A DNA stretch of 5,644 nucleotides from DASWVC01 sp036401335 (GCA_036401335.1 DASWVC010000185.1:1-5644); one strand, 5' to 3'. Shown: positions 1-5,644, counted from the first letter of the stretch. Numbers and translations: made by a program. Notes: generated by a model from the letters alone, not told the origin.

Positions 1-106
1 GACCGGCACGGTCACCGTCCTGGCGCAAGGTTCCGTGCTGGCGAGTGGCACCTTGGACGAAGTTAAACGCAACCCGGTCGTCATCGAATCCTACCTCGGC
101 CGTTAG
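1..106 (+). CDS. urtD: UrtD, urea ABC transporter ATPase, C-terminal fragment (cut by window edge)
   Basis: The reading frame starting at base 2 is open from the window edge to a TAG stop at 104-106 and gives the last 34 residues of a protein. The fragment reads as the C-terminal tail of a branched-chain-amino-acid/urea type ABC ATPase: a beta-strand pair with VTVLAQGSVLASG, then a LDEVKRNPVVIESYLGR ending. The closing YLGR is what I know from UrtD and LivG-like proteins. The Walker and signature motifs lie upstream of the window and cannot be checked. The assignment to UrtD rather than another LivG-like ATPase rests mainly on its position 9 bases before urtE and on the urease genes that follow. 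In the Urt system UrtD and UrtE are the two cytoplasmic ATPases that power urea import through the UrtB/UrtC permeases, fed by the UrtA binding protein. Confidence 0.85.
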   Translation, partial: TGTVTVLAQGSVLASGTLDEVKRNPVVIESYLGR

Positions 107-115
107 AACGCACGC

Positions 116-805
116 ATGCTGGAAGTCGAAAAGCTCAATCAGTACTATGGAGGCAGCCACACCCTCCGCCACCTGAACTTTAACCTGCCGCCCCGCGAAT
201 TGACGGTGCTGCTAGGGCGGAACGGCGTCGGCAAATCGACCCTTTTGCGTTGCTTGATGGGCGTCGTGCCGATTCGATCCGGGAGCATCCGTTGGGAAGG
301 CAAGGATGTGACGGGTCAACCATCGTATGCCCGCGTGGCTGCCGGTTTCGGGTACGTGCCGCAGGGCCGGGACATTTTTCCACGGCTTACCGTAGAAGAA
401 AATCTGCTCGTGGGTGCGGCGGCCCGGCCAGGAACCCGGGAGGTGCCGGCCTTGATTTATGACCTTTTCCCAGTGCTGCAACAGATGCGCACCCGGCTTG
501 GAGGCAACCTTTCCGGCGGGCAGCAGCAACAGCTGGCGATCGGGCGGGCGTTGATGAGCAAACCGCAGCTGCTGATTCTCGATGAACCTACCGAAGGCAT
601 CCAACCTTCGATCATCCAGGAGATCGGCCGGACCTTGCGCCGGCTGGTGGAAGAATTGAACCTGACCGTCCTGCTGGTTGAGCAGTACTTCGAGTTCGCC
701 CGCGGCATTGCCGACCATTACCTCGTGATGGACCGGGGCGAGGTCGTTGCGCAAGGTGTCGGTGCCGGCCTTGACGATGGCATCCGCGAGATGATTTCGG
801 CGTGA
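116..805 (+). CDS. urtE: UrtE, urea ABC transporter ATP-binding protein
   Basis: This 229-residue protein is a complete ABC ATPase of the LivF/UrtE type, acting at the inner face of the cytoplasmic membrane with UrtD to drive urea import. Visible motifs in order are Walker A GRNGVGKST (34-42), Q-loop YVPQGRDIFPRLTVEENL (Gln83), signature LSGGQQQQLAI (132-142), and Walker B LLILDEPTEGIQP with Asp156 and catalytic Glu157. The usual switch His is Gln190 in LLVEQY, as I recall for LivF-like ATPases generally, so it is not a defect. The LSGGQQQQ form and the YFEFA segment after VEQ favour UrtE over an amino-acid LivF. The length is typical of the family. The ATG start at 116 lies 9 bases after the urtD stop, and the protein begins with MLEVEKLNQYYGGSHTL, the normal N-terminus. 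No Shine-Dalgarno sequence is visible. The stop overlaps the ureD start, so the transporter and urease genes are probably translated from one message. Confidence 0.95.
   Translation: MLEVEKLNQYYGGSHTLRHLNFNLPPRELTVLLGRNGVGKSTLLRCLMGVVPIRSGSIRWEGKDVTGQPSYARVAAGFGYVPQGRDIFPRLTVEENLLVGAAARPGTREVPALIYDLFPVLQQMRTRLGGNLSGGQQQQLAIGRALMSKPQLLILDEPTEGIQPSIIQEIGRTLRRLVEELNLTVLLVEQYFEFARGIADHYLVMDRGEVVAQGVGAGLDDGIREMISA
802..805 (+). other. GTGA stop/start overlap joining urtE and ureD
   Basis: The last bases of urtE (TGA at 803-805) and the GTG start of ureD (802-804) share four bases. Such overlaps usually indicate translational coupling, in which a ribosome ending one gene restarts on the next. The upstream bases hold only a weak GAG (788-790), so restart rather than fresh initiation is plausible. 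If ureD really starts at the ATG at 838, the coupling would be looser. Confidence 0.6.
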
Positions 806-1707
806 CCTCCCGCCCTTCGCCGGACGATGCCCGGAAAATGTCGGTGCGCGCCACCGCCTGGGTTGCCCATCCCGGTCTGGCACCGTGGAAAGGTGAATTA
901 AAGCTCAGGTTTGAGCGGCGGGAACACCGCACCGTTTTGGCTGAGCAACGCCACCAGGGGCCGCTTCGTGTGCAAAAACCGTTGTACCCCGAAGGCCCCG
1001 GCGTGTGCCACACCGTGCTTGTGCACCCACCCGGCGGATTGGTGGAAGGTGATGAGTTGCAGATCGACGTGGAGGTTGGTTCCGACGCCCATGCCGTGCT
1101 GAGCACACCCTCGGCCACCAAATGGTACAAGGGAATCACCGGCATGGCCCGGCAAATCGTGCAGGTGCACCTTCAGGACGGTGCGCAACTCGATTACCTG
1201 CCGCAAGAAAACCTGTTTTTTCGGCAGGCCCGGGCGACGAATCGCCTGGCGGTGACCCTGCCCGCAACTGCCAGTGCGCTTGGTTGGGAATCCGTCATGC
1301 TCGGCCGGCTGGGCTCCGGCGAACGGTGGGATGAAGGCGAACTGCGGCTCGAGACTGCCCTTGGGCGTCCGGACGGAGAATTGCTGTGGACGGAGCGTGC
1401 GCTTCTTTCCGGGACTTCCGCCCTCCTCCGTTCACCCCAAGGGCTGGCGTGCTACCCCGTTTTCGGCACGTTGTGGGCGACCGGACCCCGTTGCTCCCCG
1501 GCCTGGGTGGGAGCCGTTGAACCTGCGCTCGCTTTCCACGAATCCTTGCGGGCGGGCGTCACGCACTTTGCCTCCAACCTGTTGTTGGTTCGTGCCGTGG
1601 CCCGAAACATGGAGATTTTGCGGCGGGCAATGACCGAATGGTGGACAAAGCTCCGCCCGCTGGTCCATAACGTTCCGGCGAAACCTTTGCGGCTTTGGGC
1701 AACCTGA
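802..1707 (+). CDS. ureD: UreD, urease accessory protein (activation-complex scaffold)
   Basis: UreD (called UreH in some species) binds apo-urease and recruits UreF and UreG for carbon dioxide- and GTP-dependent nickel insertion. Recognisable family segments are the GELKLRFERR strand (31-40), GPLRVQKPLYPEGPGVCH (53-70), HPPGGLVEGDEL (75-86), the AVLSTPSATKWY segment (98-109), a LPQENLFF segment near residue 133, LGWESVMLGRLGSGER in the middle, and the closing LRLWAT, which matches the usual C-terminus. With the GTG start the product is 301 residues, somewhat long for the family. The first 12 residues resemble nothing known, and the ATG at 838 (Met13) gives 289 residues and may be the true start. 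Neither start has a good ribosome site; GTG is kept because it overlaps the urtE stop. No signal peptide or membrane segment is seen. One deviation is Glu82, where the family motif usually has Gly (HPPGG-V-GGD). Identity is secure; only the start is uncertain. Confidence 0.95.
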   Translation: MTSRPSPDDARKMSVRATAWVAHPGLAPWKGELKLRFERREHRTVLAEQRHQGPLRVQKPLYPEGPGVCHTVLVHPPGGLVEGDELQIDVEVGSDAHAVLSTPSATKWYKGITGMARQIVQVHLQDGAQLDYLPQENLFFRQARATNRLAVTLPATASALGWESVMLGRLGSGERWDEGELRLETALGRPDGELLWTERALLSGTSALLRSPQGLACYPVFGTLWATGPRCSPAWVGAVEPALAFHESLRAGVTHFASNLLLVRAVARNMEILRRAMTEWWTKLRPLVHNVPAKPLRLWAT

Positions 1708-1726
1708 TCCATCTGCCTGCAAACCT

Positions 1727-2029
1727 ATGAACCTTACCCCGCGCGAGAAGGACAAGCTGCTGGTATTCACGGCTGGGCTGTTGGCGGAACGCCGGTTAGC
1801 CCGCGGGCTGCAACTAAATCATCCGGAAGCCGTGGCTTACCTGAGTGCCGCTTTGCTGGAAGGAGCCCGCGACGGCAAAACCGTGGCGGAGCTCATGCAT
1901 TACGGCACCACGCTGCTCCGCCGGGAGCAAGTGATGGAAGGAGTGCCGGAGATGATCACCGAGATCCAGGTCGAAGCCACCTTTCCCGACGGCACCAAAC
2001 TTGTCACCGTTCACCACCCCATTCCCTGA
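1727..2029 (+). CDS. ureA: Urease gamma subunit UreA
   Basis: UreA is the 100-residue gamma subunit of the cytoplasmic nickel urease, a structural chain packed against UreC in the (alpha-beta-gamma)3 enzyme. It begins MNLTPREKDKLLVFTAGLLA, the standard N-terminus, continues with AERRLARGLQLNHPEAVAYL (20-39), EGARDGKTVAELM, REQVMEGVPEMI and ends FPDGTKLVTVHHPIP. The length matches separately encoded bacterial gamma subunits, so it is not fused to UreB as in Helicobacter or plants. His32 stands where the Tyr of the more common LNYPEAVA motif is found, a mild substitution. It starts 19 bases after ureD, the largest gap in the cluster; that gap has no Shine-Dalgarno sequence, hairpin or evident promoter. 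It is the first of three consecutive structural genes. Confidence 0.98.
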   Translation: MNLTPREKDKLLVFTAGLLAERRLARGLQLNHPEAVAYLSAALLEGARDGKTVAELMHYGTTLLRREQVMEGVPEMITEIQVEATFPDGTKLVTVHHPIP

Positions 2030-2044
2030 ACCGGACACCCTGGC

Positions 2045-2362
2045 ATGATCCCTGGAGAAATCCTGACCGCAGAAGGCGACCTTGAGCTTAACGCCGGGCG
2101 CGAAACCGTCACGTTGACGATTGGCAACACCGGCGACCGGCCCATCCAGGTCGGGTCTCATTTTCACTTCTATGAAGTGAATGACGCCCTGCATTTCGAC
2201 CGCGAGCGGGCCCGGGGATTTCGCCTTAACATTGCCGCCGGGACTGCCGTCCGCTTTGAACCGGGCCAGGAACGCACCGTTGAACTCGTGCGTCTGGCCG
2301 GCGAACGCGTGGTCTACGGCTTCAGTGGCCGAATCATGGGCGCGCTGGACGTTCCCCGTTGA
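2045..2362 (+). CDS. ureB: Urease beta subunit UreB
   Basis: UreB is the 105-residue beta subunit that, with UreA and UreC, builds the trimeric urease; it has no catalytic residues and contributes to subunit contacts. Its identity is clear from MIPGEIL (1-7), the VGSHFHFYEVN segment (36-46), FDRERARGFRLNIAAGTAVRFEPGQ, and VYGFSGRIMGALD near the C-terminus. The length is normal for a free-standing beta subunit. The start follows the ureA stop by 15 bases, with only a weak CCGGA (about 10 bases upstream) as a possible ribosome site. The TGA stop lies 14 bases before the preferred ureC start, and it overlaps an alternative TTG start of ureC. Confidence 0.98.
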   Translation: MIPGEILTAEGDLELNAGRETVTLTIGNTGDRPIQVGSHFHFYEVNDALHFDRERARGFRLNIAAGTAVRFEPGQERTVELVRLAGERVVYGFSGRIMGALDVPR

Positions 2363-2376
2363 CCGCACGCTTCCCT

Positions 2377-4077
2377 ATGAAGATTTCGCGACAAGCTTAT
2401 GCCGAAATGTTCGGTCCCACGACGGGCGATCGCCTTCGCCTGGCCGACACCGAACTGTTTATTGAGGTCGAAAGCGACCACACCATCTACGGAGAGGAGG
2501 TCAAGTTCGGCGGCGGAAAGGTCATCCGTGACGGCATGGGGCAGTCACAGCGCCCACGAAGCGAGGCCGTCGACACGGTGATCACCAACGTCGTCGTGCT
2601 GGACCATTGGGGCGTGGTTAAAGCCGACCTCGGAATCAAAGACGGCCGGATCGCGGGCATCGGCAAGGCCGGCAACCCCGACATTCAGCCCGGCGTCACG
2701 ATCGTCATCGGCCCGGGCACAGAAGTAATTGCCGGCGAACACCACCTGGTCACGGCCGGCGGCATTGACTCGCACATCCATTTTATTTGTCCGCAGCAGA
2801 TCGAAGAAGCCCTCGCATCCGGCATTACAACCATGATCGGCGGCGGCACCGGCCCGGCCACGGGGACATTTGCCACCACTTGCACCCCGGGGCCGTGGCA
2901 CCTCGAGCGAATGCTGCAAGCAGCGGAAGCCTACCCGATGAACCTCGGTTTTCTGGGCAAGGGGAATGCCAGCCGGCCGGAAGCCCTCCGGGAACAAATT
3001 GCGGCCGGGGCCATCGGTTTGAAGTTGCACGAAGATTGGGGAACCACCCCGGCGGCCATCGATTGCTGCCTTTCCGTGGCCGACGAAACCGATACGCAGG
3101 TGGCCATCCACACCGACACCCTCAACGAATCGGGGTTTGTGGAGACCACGGTTGCCGCCTTCAAGGGGCGCACCATCCACACCTTCCACACGGAAGGGGC
3201 CGGCGGCGGGCACGCCCCCGACATCATCAAGGTGTGCGGCGAACCGAACGTCCTGCCTTCCTCGACCAACCCGACCCGGCCGTTCACAGTGAATACGCTC
3301 GATGAACACCTCGACATGCTGATGGTGTGCCACCACCTCGACCCTGCCATCGCCGAAGACGTGGCCTTTGCCGAATCACGGATTCGACGGGAAACGATCG
3401 CTGCGGAGGACATCCTGCACGACCTGGGGGCAATCTCCATGATGTCCAGTGACTCACAGGCGATGGGACGCGTCGGTGAGGTGGTGCTGCGAACCTGGCA
3501 GACCGCCCACAAGATGAAAGTGCAGCGGGGCAGCCTGGAAGGCGACCCGGCCCGCCACGACAACCTGCGGGTCAAACGTTACGTGTCGAAATACACGATC
3601 AACCCCGCGCTTACCCACGGAATCGCGCACGAAGTCGGATCCATCGAAGTGGGCAAATGGGCCGATCTGGTGCTGTGGTCGCCGGCCTTTTTTGGCGTTA
3701 AACCGGCGATGGTGATCAAAGGCGGCATGATTGCCACCGCGCAGATGGGCGACCCCAACGCTTCCATCCCGACGCCGCAGCCTGTCCATTCCCGGAGCAT
3801 GTTCGGGTCGCACGGCCGCGCGTTGACGGAAACGTGCCTTACTTTCGTGTCCCAGGCTGCCATGGAACGAAATGTCGGGGCCCGCTACCACCTTCAACGA
3901 CGTCTGGTCGACGTGCGCAACGTGCGGCACCTGCGCAAGGCTGACCTCATCCACAACACTTACACCCCCAGGATCACGGTCGACCCGGAAACTTACCGGG
4001 TTGAGGCGGATGGCCAGCTCTTAACCTGTGAACCGGCCACCGTCCTGCCGATGGCCCAACGCTATTTCCTTTTTTAG
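2377..4077 (+). CDS. ureC: Urease alpha (catalytic) subunit UreC
   Basis: UreC is the catalytic subunit of nickel urease, an amidohydrolase-fold enzyme that hydrolyses urea to ammonia and carbamate. From the ATG at 2377 it has 566 residues, matching the usual length, and begins MKISRQAYAEMFGPTTGDR as in known UreC proteins. The nickel ligands are all visible: His133 and His135 in GIDSHIHF, Lys216 (the carbamylated bridging lysine) in GLKLHEDW, His245 in VAIHTDTLNESG, His271 in HTFHTEGAGGGH, and Asp359 in SSDSQAMGR. The substrate-binding and catalytic His218, mobile-flap Cys318 and His319 (MLMVCHHLD) and Arg335 are also present. Each is one less than the Klebsiella numbering as I know it. The C-terminus ends PMAQRYFLF as expected. 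A TTG at 2359 would add six residues (MTARFP) and overlap the ureB stop; I prefer the ATG because the family N-terminus begins there. No Shine-Dalgarno sequence precedes either. Confidence 0.99.
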   Translation: MKISRQAYAEMFGPTTGDRLRLADTELFIEVESDHTIYGEEVKFGGGKVIRDGMGQSQRPRSEAVDTVITNVVVLDHWGVVKADLGIKDGRIAGIGKAGNPDIQPGVTIVIGPGTEVIAGEHHLVTAGGIDSHIHFICPQQIEEALASGITTMIGGGTGPATGTFATTCTPGPWHLERMLQAAEAYPMNLGFLGKGNASRPEALREQIAAGAIGLKLHEDWGTTPAAIDCCLSVADETDTQVAIHTDTLNESGFVETTVAAFKGRTIHTFHTEGAGGGHAPDIIKVCGEPNVLPSSTNPTRPFTVNTLDEHLDMLMVCHHLDPAIAEDVAFAESRIRRETIAAEDILHDLGAISMMSSDSQAMGRVGEVVLRTWQTAHKMKVQRGSLEGDPARHDNLRVKRYVSKYTINPALTHGIAHEVGSIEVGKWADLVLWSPAFFGVKPAMVIKGGMIATAQMGDPNASIPTPQPVHSRSMFGSHGRALTETCLTFVSQAAMERNVGARYHLQRRLVDVRNVRHLRKADLIHNTYTPRITVDPETYRVEADGQLLTCEPATVLPMAQRYFLF

Positions 4078-4081
4078 AGCC

Positions 4082-4627
4082 ATGATTCGGGTGGAAAACC
4101 TTCTCTCGGCAGCGCCTCCCAATTCGGCACCGGTTGACGCCGTGGCGCTTCCCTACGAACTACGCCAAAAACCGCGGCAGCGTCTCGTGCTGAATGACGG
4201 CACTGAAATCGCCTTGTGGCTGACCAGGGGCACCGTGCTCCATGCCGACGACTTGCTGCAGGCGGAAGATGGCCGCTTGATCCAGGTGAAAGCGGCCTGC
4301 CAGCCCGTGCTTCGGGTAACGGCTCCCGACCGGCTTACCCTGACGCGGGCCGCCTATCACCTTGGCAATCGGCACACACCGGTAGAAATAGGAACCGATT
4401 ACCTCCGGCTTGAGGCAGACCCCGTGCTGCACGACCTCTTGCTCCGCTTGGGCGCTCGTGTGGAGGAACGCGAGGAACCGTTTGAGCCGGAGGCGGGAGC
4501 CTACGGCGGCGGCCACCGTCATGGCCACAGTTCAAGCTTTGCCGAAGACCACGCCCTGGCGCAGGCCCTTTACCACGAACACTCCCCTCCCGACCCCACC
4601 TCTCCCGACCATCCCCCCCGTGCATGA
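4082..4627 (+). CDS. ureE: UreE, urease nickel metallochaperone with His-rich tail
   Basis: UreE is a cytoplasmic dimeric metallochaperone that delivers nickel to UreG and the urease activation complex. This copy has 181 residues from the ATG at 4082, four bases after the ureC stop. The N-terminal domain spans roughly residues 1-80 and contains RGTVLHADDLLQAEDGRLI (49-67). The metal-binding domain follows with the conserved AYHLGNRH (91-98), where His98 is the expected dimer-interface nickel ligand, and the PFEPEAGAYGGG motif (133-144). The tail from 145 to the end holds seven His (145, 147, 149, 157, 165, 167, 177) with Asp and Glu, then a Pro/Asp-rich end. Such His-rich tails in other UreE proteins bind additional nickel. 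A GTG at 4028 would extend the frame by 18 residues inside ureC, but these do not look like UreE, so the ATG is chosen. The stop overlaps the ureF start. Confidence 0.97.
   Translation: MIRVENLLSAAPPNSAPVDAVALPYELRQKPRQRLVLNDGTEIALWLTRGTVLHADDLLQAEDGRLIQVKAACQPVLRVTAPDRLTLTRAAYHLGNRHTPVEIGTDYLRLEADPVLHDLLLRLGARVEEREEPFEPEAGAYGGGHRHGHSSSFAEDHALAQALYHEHSPPDPTSPDHPPRA
4587..4610 (+). repeat. Short direct repeat of ctcccgacc in the ureE tail
   Basis: The nine bases ctcccgacc occur at 4587-4595 and again at 4602-4610, a spacing of 15 bases or five codons. They sit in a purine-poor stretch (about 4580-4619) that ends in a run of seven C (4613-4619). The copies encode the repeated Pro-Asp step of the UreE tail (PPDPT then SPDHP). 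This looks like a small in-frame duplication in a low-constraint tail, not a binding site; I see no further copies. Confidence 0.5.
4624..4627 (+). other. ATGA start/stop overlap joining ureE and ureF
   Basis: The ATG start of ureF (4624-4626) shares bases with the TGA stop of ureE (4625-4627), the classical arrangement for translational coupling. The upstream bases are C-rich and contain no Shine-Dalgarno sequence, so ureF translation probably depends on ribosomes finishing ureE. This would keep the nickel chaperone and the UreF activation factor in step. Confidence 0.7.
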
Positions 4628-5352
4628 GGCCGACCCTAAGCCTCACCGCCGAACGGGACACGGCACCGGCCTTGAATCCCCGGGAACTTGGTGCCTTGCT
4701 GCAACTCGCCTCACCCGGACTGCCGGTGGGAGCTTTCAGCTATTCGTCAGGGTTGGAAGCGGCCGTCGAACATGGCCTCGTCACGGATGCGGCGTCGGCC
4801 CTGGACTGGATCCGGGCCGGGCTTTGCGACGTCCTTGGAAACGGCGAAGTGCCGCTCCTGGCGCGTCTGCGCGTCGCTTGGCGCAATGGCAGCTATCCCT
4901 GCGTGTTGCATTGGAACGGTTGGCACCTCGCCAGCCGCGAAACCGTTGAACTGCGGGCTGAAACCGAACAGATGGGTTGGTCGTTGGTTCAAGTGATCGA
5001 ACATCTGACCTGGGGTTCTCCGGAAAACCGTGCCCGGCTCCGGGCCATGCGCCCCGTCGGGTTCGTTTGTGCCTTCGCCTTCGCCGCCGCGGCCCTGAAC
5101 CTGGGCCCGGAGGCTGCCACTACCGCCTTCTGCTTCTCGTGGCTCGAAAACCAAGTGATGGCCGCAATCAAAGCCGTCCCGCTGGGTCAGGCAGCCGGTC
5201 AACAAATCCTGTACCGGCTCACGAAAGAAATCCCCGGTGTGATCGCGCGCGCCTCCACCCTGGCCGATGATGAAGTCTCCTCCTTTGCGCCGCAGCTTAC
5301 CGTTCTTTCTTCCCGTCACGCTTCTCAATATTCCCGGATTTTTCGTTCCTGA
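4624..5352 (+). CDS. ureF: UreF, urease accessory protein (activation-complex factor)
   Basis: UreF is a mostly alpha-helical cytoplasmic protein that bridges UreD and UreG on apo-urease and helps gate nickel transfer and GTP hydrolysis. The 242-residue product has the family hallmark LLQLASPGLPVGAFSYSSGL (25-44) followed by EAAVEHG, an AVPLGQAAGQQ motif (184-194), a LADDEVSSFAPQL segment, and the closing SSRHASQYSRIFRS (229-242), which is the usual conserved C-terminus. The first 20 or so residues are a variable lead that is common in this family. The only nearby start is the ATG overlapping the ureE stop, so the start is well supported. The stop precedes the ureG start by four bases. The middle helices are rich in Ala and Leu (for example around 155-160), but no membrane segment is implied. 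Confidence 0.97.
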   Translation: MRPTLSLTAERDTAPALNPRELGALLQLASPGLPVGAFSYSSGLEAAVEHGLVTDAASALDWIRAGLCDVLGNGEVPLLARLRVAWRNGSYPCVLHWNGWHLASRETVELRAETEQMGWSLVQVIEHLTWGSPENRARLRAMRPVGFVCAFAFAAAALNLGPEAATTAFCFSWLENQVMAAIKAVPLGQAAGQQILYRLTKEIPGVIARASTLADDEVSSFAPQLTVLSSRHASQYSRIFRS

Positions 5353-5356
5353 CCGT

Positions 5357-5644
5357 ATGCGTTCCAAATCCAAATCGCCCCTGCGCATCGGCGTCGGCGG
5401 CCCTGTCGGTACCGGTAAGACAACGCTGGTGGAAGTACTCTGCAAGGCACTTCGCCACCGCTACGACCTCGTCGTCATCACCAATGACATTTACACGAAG
5501 GAGGACCAGCGGTTATTGACCGTGGCGGGTGCGCTGCCGGCGGAACGAATCCTCGGCGTGGAAACGGGCGGATGCCCACACACGGCCATTCGTGAAGATG
5601 CGTCCATCAACCTGGAAGCGATTGACCGCATGCTCACGCGTTTT
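5357..5644 (+). CDS. ureG: UreG, urease maturation GTPase, N-terminal part (cut by window edge)
   Basis: UreG is the SIMIBI-class GTPase that carries nickel from UreE to the UreD-UreF-urease complex and powers insertion by GTP hydrolysis. The window shows 96 codons, a little under half of the roughly 200-residue family length, and the frame stays open at the edge. Visible motifs are the P-loop GGPVGTGKTT (14-23), TNDIYTKEDQ (42-51), and VETGGCPHTAIREDASIN (68-85) with the nickel-binding Cys73 and His75 of the CPH motif. The P-loop has Thr19 where the family more often has Ser. The downstream Walker B-like ESGGDN segment and the guanine-specificity NKTD motif lie beyond the window. The short N-terminus (MRSKSKSPLRIG) carries no His-rich extension of the kind seen in some UreG proteins. 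It starts four bases after the ureF stop. Confidence 0.97.
   Translation, partial: MRSKSKSPLRIGVGGPVGTGKTTLVEVLCKALRHRYDLVVITNDIYTKEDQRLLTVAGALPAERILGVETGGCPHTAIREDASINLEAIDRMLTRF

Noticed and set aside
212..883. Long minus-strand open frame opposite urtE and the start of ureD
   Set aside because: It lies wholly opposite well-identified genes and reads as a low-complexity Arg/Gly/Pro-rich translation, as expected from third-base bias in G+C-rich coding DNA.
1212..1228. CCTG/CAGG inverted repeat around a T run inside ureD
   Set aside because: The stem is only four base pairs, and the T run lies in the loop rather than after the stem. It encodes the LPQENLFF region of UreD.
1708..1726. The largest intergenic gap (ureD-ureA) as a promoter or regulatory site
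   Set aside because: Nineteen bases cannot hold a promoter by themselves, and I found no -10/-35 pair in it or just upstream, nor any inverted repeat.
2545..3336. 263-codon minus-strand open frame opposite ureC
   Set aside because: The plus strand here encodes the conserved nickel-binding core of UreC. The antisense product resembles no family I know and is explained by codon bias.
4070..4075. Run of six T at the end of ureC as a possible intrinsic terminator
   Set aside because: The T run encodes the conserved final Phe-Leu-Phe and stop of UreC, and no stable G+C-rich hairpin precedes it. ureE follows four bases later, so termination here is unlikely.
4028..4081. GTG start that would lengthen UreE by 18 residues
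   Set aside because: The extension is the out-of-frame end of ureC (the MAQRYFLF codons), and the residues do not resemble UreE; the ATG at 4082 fits the usual tight spacing.
1..5644. An undescribed biological system in this window
   Set aside because: Every stretch is accounted for by recognised urt and ure genes. There is no unassigned gene, foreign insert or non-coding block where a new system could lie.

Overview
This window is a single, tightly packed, plus-strand gene cluster for uptake and hydrolysis of urea. From left to right it holds the last 34 codons of urtD, all of urtE (ATPases of the Urt-type urea ABC transporter), then ureD, ureA, ureB, ureC, ureE, ureF and the first 96 codons of ureG. 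Both edges cut through genes, so the real cluster extends on both sides. No complete gene lies on the minus strand, and I see no RNA gene, mobile element, CRISPR array, promoter or terminator.

Layout: the transporter end (1-805) runs into the urease genes without a break, because the GTG start of ureD overlaps the TGA stop of urtE. The structural subunits follow as separate genes: ureA (gamma), ureB (beta) and ureC (alpha). Next come the maturation genes ureE, ureF and ureG. The longest non-coding gap is 19 bases; other junctions are gaps of 4 to 15 bases or 4-base overlaps. This suggests one polycistronic message with translational coupling, driven from a promoter upstream of the window.

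Function: UrtD and UrtE energise high-affinity urea import together with UrtA, UrtB and UrtC, which are presumably encoded upstream. UreA, UreB and UreC form the nickel urease that splits urea into ammonia and carbamate, which decays to a second ammonia plus bicarbonate. UreD, UreF and UreG form the activation complex on the apo-enzyme, and UreE delivers nickel. All active-site residues I could check in UreC are present (two His pairs, the carbamylated Lys, the Asp ligand, and the flap Cys and His), so the enzyme looks functional.

Organism: the DNA is G+C-rich, the urease has the three-subunit bacterial form, and the urt-ure order resembles that of nitrogen-scavenging Gram-negative bacteria. 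Almost none of the starts has a recognisable Shine-Dalgarno sequence, which is unusual for typical Proteobacteria and would fit a phylum that relies less on that signal (for example Verrucomicrobia or Planctomycetes). This placement is a weak inference. I found no undescribed system. The most unusual detail is a seven-C run just before the ureE stop, placed so that a -1 slip would join UreE in frame to UreF.
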